DNA of 64,000 bases from contig NC_084759.1 in the NCBI RefSeq assembly GCF_028858725.1, forward strand, positions 174,265,770 through 174,329,769, written 5' to 3'. This document shows positions 46,351-59,313 of the stretch, piece after piece. Position 1 is the first letter of the stretch; each line of letters begins with the position of its first letter. The notes under the pieces were generated by a model that saw nothing but the letters and a program-made list of their open reading frames with translations, had not been told where the DNA came from and searched no databases. This DNA comes from Colius striatus (taxonomy: Eukaryota; Chordata; Aves; Coliiformes; Coliidae). The position numbers and the translations under genes are program-made.

Positions 46351-48169
46351 TTTACCATGAAAGTAGTTACACACCAAAGTCAGTCACCCAGCGAGATACT
46401 GAAAAGCTGACAGCCTTAAACAACTTGACCTATCTTAAAAAACCTGCTTTTGAGACCTTCAGAGCTCCCTTACAGCCTGATTTTTTTCCACATGATTTTA
46501 TCAATCATAGAACCCAAAAGAGAAAGTAGACAACAGAATATCTGTATTCTTAACCTAATGCTCAAAACTTTCCCTGGGAAAGGCAGTTTCTTGGAAATGG
46601 AGAGTCCTGGTGTCTGTTTCCATACCTAATGGCAGGCAGGTCCATGCCTAAATGTCTTGTTCCCAGGCTTTGAGTGATAGTCTCCTGCATAAAAATGTCA
46701 CAATTGTGGATGTTGTTTCTGCAAATAGCTATTAGGAAAAGTTTTGGATACATAAGCAAGTGACTGACAGTCATCCCCACCTTATCAGATGTGTAATGAT
46801 ATGTTAAAATGCTTTCTTCCTTTTCACCAGAGAGATTTTCACAGTCCGTTTCACAATGTTTGTTTCTTTAAGCTATGAACTACAAACATCATGTCAAGCT
46901 TCTGGAAGATATTGCTTCACACCTACCCCTCTGTCTTTGAAACAGCTCCCCAGAGAGAGTCACATAAAATTGGTAGGTAAATGAATTAATAAATACATAG
47001 CAACAACAATTACTATGAATACAAAACAAGGCAGCAGGAAAGTAACTATCACATTTAATTCCTCCTAGCACACTTCCCCTCATAGACATTGTAGGAGAAG
47101 GCGTTTAAACCTCATGGTTGGCATCAAGTTCTGTTGAAAATATTATATAAACCTCACTAAATATGATTACTGTGGAAACACTGGGGTTTTGTTCACTTTG
47201 CCTCAATTCAGTGGACTACAGGCTGGACAACCTTAATGGAAAACTGAATTTCAAATAAAACCATTAGTGATTGAATATGAGAGGGTGCTATTAATGAACT
47301 CTCAAGAACAGAATATTAAAACCTTATTGTGATGCACTCATTAAAAACAACCGTTCTTCCTATTTTAAAGCTCAATTACTGGAAAACAATACTGAGATAT
47401 GATATGTTCCTGCTTAAGACGATCCTGAAGATATGAAATTAGATTTTTTTCTGACAGATTTACTGTTTTTAATTAGATTCAATCAAAGGGCAGACTAAAG
47501 TCTTGAATTTGCATTAATATTTTAATAGAGGCATCTGAAGCAATTATTTTGCCTAGAACAGGTCAATTCTCTGAATGTTTTCTTTCAAAAGCTAAGTAGA
47601 ACTGAAAATGTTGACTTAAACATAAACCATTGAGCATATCAACCAGGCACCACTGTGAAGAAATAGACTCGTGTGGGACTGTAGCAAAACAAAAGAAGAA
47701 ATTTTTATCATTTTATTAGACTGTAAGCAACAAATAGATGGAATTCCAACTGAGTGCTCAAAGTCAAGCCTCACAGATAATTTCTTTTTTGATGTAAACA
47801 AAAATCAGTTATTAATGTAGCATTTCCTGAATTGGTACTAAAACTACTTCATCTTTTTGATTAATTTCTTTGGCATACACTGCAGTTTGCATCAAAAAGA
47901 AAATTAGATATGAGTTTACTGAGCCACGAGTACAGCCCTCTCCTAGTTAAAATATATGCTCTGTGTGTATCCATTGCCTGTATCACATTCTGAAGAGAGA
48001 ATGGTTATGAGCTGCAGCAGTAGCAAGAGCCTCCAGCCTCTTTCTCCTTTTGCCCGTCATTACCTGTCCTATCTCTAAAAATGCATCTACAGTTGTGGGT
48101 GAAATTCAGTCTGTCAATTGAATATGAAAAATAATCAAAGGACTGCCTGTCTCAAACACCAGGGAAGAA
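46351..48169. other. Gene-free intergenic DNA between CR1 copies
   Basis: AT-rich sequence with no recognised gene or repeat. Confidence 0.55.
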
Positions 48170-48337
48170 ATAACCTGTTGTCAGTCAATCCTGACTGGAA
48201 GTGTTTAAGAGACGGTTGGATGTTGCACTTAGGGAAATGGTCTAGTGGTTGATAGGACTGAGACAAAGGCTGGACTCAATGATCTCAAAGGTCTCCTCCA
48301 GCTGAAATGGTTCCATGATTCTATGATTCCATGACTT
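48170..48337 (+). mobile_element. CR1 LINE 3' end with ATTCTATG terminal repeat
   Basis: It runs from GTGTTTAAGAGACGGTTGGA through GACTCAATGATCTCAAAGGT to the diagnostic 3' tandem ATTCYATG repeat (48311-48335). It is the same subtype as the end of the copy at 48481-49277. Confidence 0.9.
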
Positions 48338-48480
48338 TCACTTATTGCTGAATTAATCAGTTTGGCAGCTTCTACATGTCATAAACAACATAATTTCAAG
48401 CTAGTTTATCCCCTTTTTTATAACTATAGGGAGAATTTTAAGACCCATCCCAAAAATACTACCTTGAACTCTGAAGCAGA

Positions 48481-49277
48481 GAGGTCTAGACAGGCTGGAT
48501 GACTGGGCCAAGGCCAATGCCATGAGTTTCAATAGGCCAAGTACCAGGTCCTGCACTTGTGCCACAACAACTCCCAGCAGTGCTACAGGCTTGGGGAGGA
48601 ATGGCTGGAAAGCTGCCAGGCAGAGAGGGACCTGGCAGTGTTGGTTGACAGCAGCTGAACATGAGCCAGCAGTGTTCCCAGGTGGCCAAGGAGGCCAATG
48701 GCAGCCTGGCCTCGATCAGAAAATGTTGTCAGCAGCAGTAGGGAGGTGATCATTCCCTTGTACTCAGCTTTGGTGAAGCTGCACCTCAAATACTGTGTCC
48801 AGTTTTGGACACCTCTCTACAAGAAGGACATTGAGGTGCTGGAGAGGATCCAGAGGTGGGCCACGAAGCTAGTAAAGGATTTGGAGCACATCTCCTTTGA
48901 GGAATGGCTGAGGGATCTGGGGCTGTTTAGCCCACAGAAAAGAAGGTTCAGGGGAGACCTTATTGCTCTCTACAACTACCTGAAAGGAATTTGTAACGAG
49001 GTGCGAGCTAGTAACAAGCAATAGAACAAGAGGAAATGGCCTCAAGTTGCACCAGGGGAGGTTCAGGCTGGAAATTAGGAGGAACTTCTTTACTGAAAGG
49101 GTTGTCAGGTATTGGAACAGGCTGCCCAGGGAGGTGGTGGAGTCACTGTCCCTAGAGGTGTTTAAGAGACTATTAGATGTTGCACTTAGGGAAATTGTCT
49201 AGTGGTTAATAGGGCTGGGACAAAGACTAGACTCAATGATCTCAAAGGTCTCTTCTAATATAAGTATGGCACTGTGA
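48481..49277 (+). mobile_element. CR1 LINE, longest copy in the window
   Basis: About 800 bp covering the ORF2 C-terminal part and the 3' UTR. The frame 48698-49024 encodes [20 protein letters not shown] and [20 protein letters not shown], the CR1 RT C-terminal region. GGAACAGGCTGCCCAGGGAG and the 3' end GACTCAATGATCTCAAAGG follow. An early stop ends the frame before the element's normal stop. Confidence 0.92.
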
Positions 49278-49913
49278 CCCAAGCAGACAGAGGCAGCTGC
49301 CAACTTTCTTTTTGCAAGTCCAAGTTCTGGCTTGAGTATCTCTATGTTGCATACTGTTACACTGCTATGCCCATTATCACACTTGACTGCATTTGAGTTG
49401 TCAAGGTCTCCTCCCAAGGTTGCACCTCACTCTAGACACCTGAAGCCACTGGGGATGCAACTGTGTGGCTCAGAATCATTATTTTCCATCACCCTGTGAG
49501 ATATCCCATATACAAAAAACTCGTTTTCTCCTTCCTGTCACTATGTTGAGATCAATAATTGATTTCAGACAGAGCAGATCACAGGAACGCATCTGGATGT
49601 GATCTGGAGATGGCAGGAGAAAGAGAACTCCCTGCTCTTTGATTGTGGCTTCTAAATTCCAACTCATCACTGAAAGAGGCAGTACCTAAGTTCTATCTGA
49701 ATTTGGGCTGAACTTCTAGACATTAGTTTTTGTTCTGGTAGGTTAATGAGCTCTTCAGTACCTCTGATTTTCTTCTCCCCAAAATGCTGACTGGTAATGT
49801 TTAAACCATCTTGGCAAGTTTTATGAGCTTGATAGACTTCTATAGTGTCTCCCAGTACATCTTTTCCACCCCAACCTTTTGATATTTAACATATAGATTT
49901 AATTAGTAGGGAA
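49278..49913. other. Gene-free spacer between CR1 fragments
   Basis: No gene or repeat recognised. Confidence 0.5.
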
Positions 49914-49965
49914 TATAGAATCATTTAAGTTGGAAAAAACCTTTAAGATCAAGTCTAACTATAAA
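49914..49965 (-). mobile_element. Very short CR1 3' end fragment
   Basis: The plus strand reads ATAGAATCATTTAAGTTGGA followed by AAAAACCTTTAAGATCAAGT, the reverse of a CR1 3' end. Only about 50 bp remain. Confidence 0.75.
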
Positions 49966-52900
49966 TGATAAATGAGTATATAAGGTGAGAATTCAAGTAT
50001 GATGTAAAGTTTAAATTGTCTTTGATTATTTTCAGACTTAAAAGCCTCAGGATTAGTGTGAATTTAGTGTAAGTCTTTTAAGTACCTTTCTCTGTCCAGA
50101 CAACATACACATCAATGTAATGCTTGGGCTGACAGATCATGGGATAGTGTACCTAAATCTAAGGTGTGTGCAGAGCTTGTCTCCCACACCAAGAACCATC
50201 ACTGTGTTTCTTCAGGTGAGGTTAGGTCTGGCAAGTGTCCACACTAAGTTGCAGAGCAGGACAGCAAGTCTTATGTCAGCAGAGATGAGTCAAACACCAG
50301 AACTGTGTGGCACTGGCTTTGCATCCTCGACCACCATCTTCACTGGCAAGAACAGACAGATAGCACGAACATAGCCTTCTGACTGAAATCTATCTGCACA
50401 ATGCCACATGAATGTGGTGAGTTGGGCTAGCACTGGCTGGGGTGTTTCTCAATAGATGCTCTTAGGTTTAGGACATGGTCCAAGAAGAAGCAGCTGTGCT
50501 CAGTCAAGAGCTCAGTTTGAGCATTCTTGACAAATGGAAGTGTAAGTCGCTACAAGTAATCTATTCTCATCCTTGACTTGTTTGGCTTCTTTTTGTATCT
50601 CCCTTGGCAGCACTGCAAAAGCCAAAGATGTGTTTACATAGCTCTATTCCTCCTCAGCATCTCTTTATCCTTTTGGAAACTAAATGAAGCACAAAAACTG
50701 CACGCTGCAGGCACATTTCTAGTAACCCGAACTTTACCTGTCCATAAACAAACAATATAACAGTGGCAGTTTTGTTGTCAGCTTATCTTTTTGCAAATAG
50801 CACTGGAAAGGCACACACATTCTATATCAATTAAATGACATACAAGTGCCATGAACCAACCTAGAAAAAGAGAGCACTTTACTGGGATCTCTGCTAGCGT
50901 CAGAAAATCCTACAGCCTATTTCTAATCAGGGCTTATTGTGCAGTGCCTAGAGAAGATGGATGGGACAGATAGGGTTGGTAGAGAGTCTCAAGAACCATA
51001 GAGTTTTCTCTTCTGAACCCCTCTCCTTTATTTGAAGCTTTGGGTTCAGACACGGATGTCTATGGCAGTTTTCCCACAAGACGTGCCAAGGGAAAACACA
51101 CAGTCTTTTAATGCCTAGAGCAGTTTAACAAGGGATAGAGAAGTTCAAATCTTTCTTTTTGCCTGAGAGGCAGGGATTGAAAGTGTTATCTCATACTTCG
51201 TAGGCCAGTGTCCTTGTTGTTGTGTAACTGTTCTCTTTCCCTTTCATTTAATAAAGCTTCAATTAGTCCATTCAAAATGGGATGCAGTTAACAAAAGAGA
51301 CTAGGAGCCTCTTTGTCTGCCTGGTTTGTCAGGGTGGCTTATGGTTTAGGGATCAAGTGAAACAAGGAGACCAAATTTCCTCTCAGAAAAGAGGAATTAG
51401 TCTAGAGATTTTATATCCTGGGTGATTCCTCTCATTACAGAATATTGAATTAAAAAAACATAAGCTGCATTTTTGCATAGTTCCCAGTCTGATTGGAGCA
51501 ATTATCCAGTTAGATATTCCTCTATATCATTATCAGACATGAAGAAGGAATAAATTTTCTCAAGTCTCTTTCACAAGGTCAAGTTTCTCACTAAGACTTC
51601 TCCGTATGGTTGGTGCTACAATATAGTAATGACCAGAAAAATCTCACGGAAGGAAAATCATCTATAAGAGCATTTTCAAATAACACCCTGCTAGCCTCAT
51701 GTTATCCTCAATTATTTCAGGTCTGATGTTTCTGAGAAAGGCTGAGGACCCTCACTTTCTGTCAGAACAGCTCTGCCTAATTAAAATAACAGAATTTGAA
51801 ACAGCAGGCAAAAACCAAGCAATAAATGATATAATAAAAAAACCAAACCTGAACAAACCAGATTACAAAACAAGAGAACAGGCTCATGTTTGGCAACAAA
51901 TTAGATTCTTACCTTTTTCACTTCACCAATGATGTGTAGTTTACCCATTTTGAGTGGTTTTGCATTCACAGGATCACATGTGAGATGATATCCAGAACAC
52001 ACTATGAGCAATTTTCATATTGCAAAGTGAAAAAAACCTCCCAAAATGTGAGACACTTCCTCTATATAATTTTTTCATGGCAAAATTAATTCTTGCAAAC
52101 ATAAATTGTGAAAGGAACCTTACAGAAATTATTCTGAAATAGTACGCTGTGAAAACTGAAACCTTGTTCCACAATTCCTTAAACTATCTGCAAGATTTAA
52201 AAAACATCAGTATCAGAGAATCTGCAGCACTGGCTGAAAACAGCTGAGCAATGCTATAGTCATCTCTTTGACTTTGTAAAAGTTATTTTCATCCCTCTTA
52301 TTGCAATTTCTTTAACCTGTTATTGAAGGTATAAATGCCATTCCTGAGTTATTCCCCACACCTCAGAATTTTTAATGATCTCATTGGGAACAGGTTTTCT
52401 CTCAAGTAATGTATAGCTGTTCCAAACCAAAATATATTTGGATATTACTGCTGTAAAGTAAGAGAAATGAGACCAAATATGTGACACCAAACCTCTTCCA
52501 GACAGATCATCAGATCATCAAACTACTAAACTGTTGATTCAAATGAATGCAGATAGCATTTAACTTGTGATACCTTTAATTTAATTTGTGATACCTTTGT
52601 GACTACCAATAATGATAGGATGGAGAACTTATTTCTAAAGGTCATCATACAATGATGGGAGGCTATTATACTAAGTTGATTTGCAGCAGAAGTATTTCAT
52701 CATGAAGTGGCTTCTGAACCTCTTCAGCCTACAGCATAGCATGTTCATACAGCCCAAAAGCAGCTTTGATTTAGTTGTGTGGGACAACAGTGAAGAGAGC
52801 TACACACGCAGTTCACTTGTTGCCACAGAGAGGGTCGTCTGATCTTGAGAGGGAGTGGTGGGTGAAGAGACACAGTAAGCAGTCATCTTGTTTTAATCTG

Positions 52901-55900
52901 CTTGTGTATGTGCAAATCATCACTCACAGACACATACTGAAGAGAAAAAGAAGAGGAAAAATTGCACTTTCAGATTGAGATCCTCAGTTGTTTCCCATCT
53001 ATAGGACACACCTAGCACCATGCAATAACCTGATGACAACAGAGGAGGAGAAAGCCTTCCATTGCTCTTTGCAACTTGCTGGTTGCTCTTACAGTGAGTT
53101 ACATCTACAAGTGGGCTGTACTGCATTTATTCTAGTATGCTATGACATAAACTCAGTAAAAAGAGGTGATCCAGAGCCATTATTTCATAGCAGGATTGAT
53201 CTAATGGAAGACTTTTTGCCTGAAATGTGATTATTCAATCTTGTGCTCCTGCTCCTACTACTTGCTCTGCAAGTTGTGTCTTCATTTAATAATCCCATCC
53301 TTGTCCAGACAGAGACATGCTTATCTCTTTTTCTGTGATTTATTTTTAATGCTTTGTGTCTATATTAAACAAGATCCTTAACACTTTTGGAGCAAGTGAA
53401 GATGTGATAAAGAGAATGGCAGTTTTTCCCTAATAAGCTGTCATTACCTGAATAACTGTCAATGTTATGCTATTGCTTTCACACAATTCAAGATACTACA
53501 ATATAGGCATTTTCTTTAAAATCTTCCTCTAAATTTTAAAGACTCATCTCTCAGGTTACAGTTTCCAAATTCTATTTGCTATCAAGAAAGTAAAATCATT
53601 ACATTTCACTGCAATCTTTAAATAATGGAGTTACTTTTCTAAAACTTTGCTAATTTACAGGTTATTTGGTTTTATTCATGAAGCCTGTGGATACGCAGGT
53701 AATTCTATTTTTTAAGCTTTCAGACTCTGAAAATGAGTCTTTTCATATGCTCTCTTCTGTCTCATGTCACATCTGTTTTAGCTTCTTAAGAGAATCACCC
53801 TGATAAGTATATCTCATTATAACACGCAGAATATATTTGCTACTTGTGTTTATGCTGGCGTTGGGGGAATTAAATTTTTAATGTATGAATCTGCATCTGG
53901 TCTAAACATGACTAAGAAATGGCACACATTCATATAGCCACAAGGTATAGGGGGCATTTCCTCTTTGACATATGAAACACACCTGAGAAAGGAACGCTAT
54001 GAAATGCTAAATATAAGGTTATAGACCCCAAAATTAGATGATTGCATTAATGCTGTTTTGAGAAAGTTGTTAGCCATCAGTGAAAAGTTTCCATTGTGCT
54101 GATATCTGCAAACCAGTATGAAAATAACACTATTTCCCTCTTTTTTTTTTTTCTCTTTAAGGAAAAGAGACAAAGCTAAGACATCTCTTTTGAGCTCTGA
54201 ATCCTTAGATTGCTATAGAATCCTCAGCTGCTATACAAACTAGCTTCACAATTATACTTCTGTTATTAGAGCTCTCATTAGAGACTTCTAGTACTCAAAG
54301 GGAAAACCATTCACCTTCCATCTACCTTCCTGAATGTCCAAGAAGTGTGATCAAGTACAGCATTTGTAAAGTTAAAGATTTTTTTTTTTTTACTTTGCAG
54401 ATTTTGCTTTGTCCTTTGAGAACTGGATACCTTTTCAGGTGAAAACAAACCAAAATTCAATTTGCTGTGCCCGAGAGATGATGAAGTAAAGGAGAAGTCT
54501 GTTTATGTCGAGTAGGATTTAGAAGGCTGCATGAGAGCTGGGCAAAGCCTGTCGGTTTAAAACTCCAGTCACGTGCCAGAGGTGAAATTTACAGCTCTGC
54601 AAAAAAAAATATAGGTTGGAGACTGTTCTCTGCAAAGCAGCCAGATGATAGGAACTTGACAGCTACATTCCCCTACCGAATAACCCAGCTAATAACAGGC
54701 TGCCATTGCCAGCCATATTCAGTGCTGTCTTGGGACAGTGTCGGTGACCATGTCTACACAATAACCATGTCAGGAGCAACACTTGCTAACAGCACTTACT
54801 CCTTACTGCTGCTTTACTAAAGGACATTTACAGATGCAGTCTTACACACCTAAGCTATAGGAAAGGCCCTAAACTCTTTTCATGGTAACCTGAATCCTGC
54901 TGCCATAAATGAACATAGCATCTTCCTGGGAATGTTACCAGGTGATAGGATGGGTAAATGTCAAGTAATCAGGATGACTGACAGACCTTTTTGTTTTCCT
55001 TTTATTCCACTCTCAACTAGAATTCTTATCTCTTGACAAAAAATCACCTATCCTAATATGCATAAGAATCACTTAGCAAAAGAAGGGTGGGGTGTGTTTT
55101 TAAAAAGTTATTTCTGGGTTTGAAGAGTTAGGATTTGGAGAGGGATAACTTATTCAGAAGCTTATACTTTTCCTCTTTTTAAAATTTCCTATCTCAGTCC
55201 ATAATTCCAGCTGCTAGCAAAAGCTGCATCAAAGACTTTGTACCAAAACCAGAAGACTGACTTCCAATTTCTGTTTCTTTTGTGGTTTACAAACAATGTG
55301 TTTCTTTGAAAGGATGCTTGTTTTCACTCGAGTTTCTTGAATTACATAAATTGCTTTCTTATAAAGGAAACGACAACGCTATTGAGCATGAAAGGTGGTT
55401 ATTTGTGTGAAGATCTATATAGACTCAAAGGTTACATTTTGAGATGTCCATGTTGGGAGTCTGCCATAAGCAATTTGGATAAGTGCAGAAAATGTTTCTA
55501 AACACTTACTGGAGAGGTGATGCTGCGTGGTATTCTGAAGGGGCACTGCTAGGAGAACAACAGATGTGAGAATTAGCTGTTCTGAAAAGAGTGGCAGATT
55601 ATGAACTGCCAGTATGTACTGGACAAACAGCTTGGTAAAATACAGTCTACATGAAGGTTTCATAGAATTGAGTTGAATTCTATTAGTGGATAGGGGGAAA
55701 AAAAGTGTTTTCTTATTTTAAAGTCAAAACATTTTATCCAATATTTTTGATGCTGCATTAAAAAAAAAAAAAAAGTTTAATTGAATCTAATAAAATACAA
55801 CTATAAAAAATTCAAAAGATACTTCAGTTATTCCGCTATGGTTACTTTGTTCTTAATCTGACCATTATTTTCCAGAGCACAGGAAGATGACAGATGATGT

Positions 55901-57682
55901 TTTATAAGAAAAACAGGAAAAATCTCTTTTCTTGTGAAAAGAAGAGAAAGAATTTTTCTTCTGTTTTGCCAATGATTAAAAAAAAAAAATCATAATACTG
56001 GCACTGATAATGAGCCTAAAGTCTGTCACCCATAGTCATGCTGTTTTCCAGATTAATTAAGGAGAATAACAGCTGGTCCTTAATCAAGACTTACCTTGTT
56101 TTATTCCTGCAAATCTCTATCTAGTTTTGCTCTGATCTGTGACAAAAATAATTAAAAATCACATCCTGGGATATATAACTAATATCACTTATTTTAAAGT
56201 GAATGTAAAAAAACTTTTAGTTTTTATTTAGGCATGCATTTAGTATACCCATGTATATACTTATTTAAATTATACAGTCATTATTAGACTCTCTTAAAAA
56301 GAAAAGAATTTGGATCTTCTGATCATGATGGAAGCTGCAAAATAAACCAGGAGGACATCATAAATAAATTAGTATCTGGATAAGCTTTTTGATTAAATGA
56401 ATCTTGCTAAAAGCACCAGATGTGAAGAAGACAAAAGAGTAATTGTCAACATCAGTGATGCTAAGTAAATGTTTGACTTACTGATTAGAACAAACCACTG
56501 CTGCTGATGGGAGTTTTGTGCAAATTGTTTGTTCTTGAATTATTCTTCTATGGTGAAAATGCTGTTTGAAAGGTTATTTTATGTGTCTATTACACTTCTA
56601 TTTTTTTATTTATGCTTCTATTTTATATGTCTATTATACTTCTATTTATATGTCTAATATATTTTGTCTATTGATATACAGCTATTTACCCCAGGAAAAT
56701 GTCTTTTATTATAAGTTGGTTTTTTGTAGCATGCAAGTCACTTTTCTGTAAAGAATATTGATTAGACTAATATTGGTGGGTTTAAATTTTAAAGCTCTAC
56801 ACAGTTTCTAATTTGTCTCCATTAATCGTAATTTTTGATACATGAAATTCTTCTAATTACCACTGAATGTCATTTGCAACCTCACAGGGCTTTATAAATA
56901 ATAAGTCTGAAAAATTAGACACTCTTCAGCTAATAGAAGTCATGAAATTACTTAAAAAAAGTGGCATATGACTAAATACTCAGAACAAGAAAACTCCTCT
57001 AATAAGACCTAGCTAAGCTGTGTGAGTATAATCAACAGTCTTCCATTGCTGACAATGTTTAGTTATATCTTTGGCATGTCATGCATATTAATTCGTATAA
57101 TTGAAATAGAAAAGAAAACATAAATCACTGCCAAGAGACTTACTGAGCATAGCTGTTGTTTTCTAGACGGTAATAAAAAAAATAAATTAAAAGCAGTGGA
57201 TATTAGAAAACAGCATGACTTTGGTTGCAGATTTTGGCTTGTCAAATGTGTTAGTACTGTGCAAATACCTAGAGGTACTCCTGAAGAGAAAGAGACGGCA
57301 AGATCCCTCTTTTAATGACTCTACTCTTCTGATACCCATTTTGTCATATCTTAATATATAAGGATATTTTTCCTTTCTCAAGCTCCTTCTGCCAGGTGTC
57401 TCTAACGTAAGGACCTAGACCCATGGCCTGTAGCCGGCCACCTTGGCCTGTTGCATTTTTACACCTGAACCACAGTCACAATAAGTTCTTGTTCTACAAC
57501 CTAAATTACTCCTTTGTTGATTGTCATAGTTTAACTCCTGCTTACAGGCATCTTGGGTGAGAAGATTTGACCCAAGCATTTGTGAGTGCCAGTCAATGAA
57601 AAGAGAAGAATCACAATAAAAAAGAGGCAAGGATTAACTACAGAAAGATGAAATAACCTATTCCTCAAAAACTGTTTTTCTT
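49966..57682. other. Gene-free intergenic DNA
   Basis: Nearly 8 kb of AT-rich sequence with homopolymer runs, including a 15-base A run at 55760-55774, a small local duplication (TTGTGATACCTTT twice at 52565-52600) and a degenerate tandem repeat near 56.6 kb. I see no exon or RNA gene. Confidence 0.55.
56575..56690. repeat. Degenerate AT-rich tandem repeat
   Basis: The phrases ATGTCTATTATACTTCTATT and variants (TGTGTCTATTACACTTCTAT, ATATGTCTAATATATT) recur about four times in 115 bp. Short open frames across it are not genes. Confidence 0.6.
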
Positions 57683-58677
57683 TGTAGTGGTTTTGCCTGG
57701 TACAGGTTTTTGTTAGCAGGGGGGCTATGGGGCTAGCTTCTTTAAACAAAGATCTGCCAGAAACTTCCCCTGTAGAAGAAGTTGCTGTGCAGTTGCTAAA
57801 CTGCAGCAACAACGGGGAGTGAGAATGTGAAAACATCTTCGCAGACCACAAGGTCAGTGGAGAAGGATGGGGAGGAGGTGCTTAGGCATTGAAAGAAAGA
57901 TTCCTGTGACCTGTGGTGAGGACCATGAAGGCCACCAGGAAGCAGAGATCTACTCTCAGCTGGCGAAGAAGCCCACATCAGAGCAGGTGGATGGCTGAAG
58001 GAGGCTGTGACTTCATGGGAAGCCTGCGTTGGAGCAAATTCCTGGCAGGACTTGGGAACCCATGGGGAGAGAGGAGCCTACGCCAGAGCAGGTTTGCTGT
58101 CAGGACTTATGATCCTGTGAGGGACTCAGGCTGGAGCAATTGGTACCTGAAGGACTGTTTTCCCCATGGATGACCCACATTGGGGCAGGGTGTGGAAGGC
58201 CTCATGCTGGAGCAGTTCATGAGGAATGGTAGCCCGTGGGAAGGACTCACCCTGAAGCAGTTTGTGAGAGATTGTCTCCCATGGGAGGGACCTCACAATG
58301 TAGCAGTGGGAAGTGTGAGGAGACCTCCCCTTGGGAAGAAGCAGAGGCAAAGTGAACTGACCGCAACCCCCATCCCCTGCCCTGCTGGAGTGAGGAAGGA
58401 AGGAGAATCCTGGGAAGAAGGAAGGGTGAGGAGAGGTGTTTTAAGATTTGATTTTATTCCTCATTTCCCTGTTCTGACTGTTCATTAATAAATCAAATTT
58501 TTTTCTCCCTAGGTTGAATCTGTTTTGCCTATGATGCTAATTGCTGACTGATCTCCCTGTCCTTAGTTCGACTCACAAATCCTTGTTATATTTCTCTCTC
58601 TCCTGCCCAATTCAGGTGGGGGAGTGATATCATGACTCGGTGGGCACCTGGCACCCAGCCAGGGCTAAACTGCTACA
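57683..58677 (+). mobile_element. ERV-type solo LTR, family A, full-length copy
   Basis: 995 bp from TGTAGTGGTTTTGCC to GGCTAAACTGCTACA, with TG...CA and inverted TGTAG/CTACA ends. Flanking pentamers are TTCTT (57678-57682) and GTCTT (58678-58682), a 5-bp target duplication with one change. It holds the GGAGCAG modules (about 57970-58290), AATAAA at 58487-58492, the TCTGTTTTGCCTATGATGCT segment and a GGTGGGCACCTGGCACCCAG end. It serves as the reference for the truncated copies at 1.9, 7.1 and 61.1 kb. No viral genes are attached. Confidence 0.85.
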
Positions 58678-58861
58678 GTCTTCTCTTCCCATACATCCCT
58701 CCTAGTGGAGAGCTACCTTTGATGAACTTGGTTTGTCTTTGCACCTCTGCAACCATTTCTTGGGATACTTTGCTCAGGCTCAAAGGAGCCTTAAAGAACC
58801 AGCCAAAAAGCTGTGTTAAAAGAGACCCTGCAAACAAGAAATGCACAAATTTAAAGTGTGG

Positions 58862-59313
58862 GCGATTCTCATGAAGTTCAACAAGGCCAAGGTCCTACAC
58901 ATGGGTTGGGGCAGTCCTGAGCACACAGTCTGAGTGATGACTGGATTGAGAGCAGCCCTGAGGAGAAGGACTTGGGGTTATTGGAAGATGTAGAACTGAA
59001 TATGAGTCAGCAATGTGCACTTATAGCCCAGAAATCCAACCATATACTTGGCTGTATCAAAATAAGTAGGGCCAGTAGGTCGAGGGAGGTGATTCTACCC
59101 CTCTACTCTGCTTTTGTGAGACCCCACCCAGTGTACAAAATCCAGCTCTGTGGCCCTCAAAATAAGGACATAGAACTGTTGGAGTGAGTATAAAGGGGGC
59201 CCACAAAGATGTTCAGAGGGCTGAAGCACCCCTCCTGCAAAGACAGGATAAGAGAACTGGGACTGTTCAGCATGGGGAAGGAGACCTTATACACCCTAAC
59301 TATTCTATGATTA
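58862..59313 (+). mobile_element. CR1 LINE fragment with internal deletion
   Basis: TCATGAAGTTCAACAAGGCC, AGAAGGACTTGGGGTTATTG, AGTCAGCAATGTGCACTTAT and GTCGAGGGAGGTGATTCTAC follow the CR1 order. Near 59300 the sequence jumps straight to the terminal ATTCTATGATT, so the middle of the 3' part is missing. Confidence 0.88.

Noticed and set aside
48698-49024. 108-codon plus-strand frame
   Set aside because: It is a CR1 reverse-transcriptase C-terminal fragment, not a host gene.
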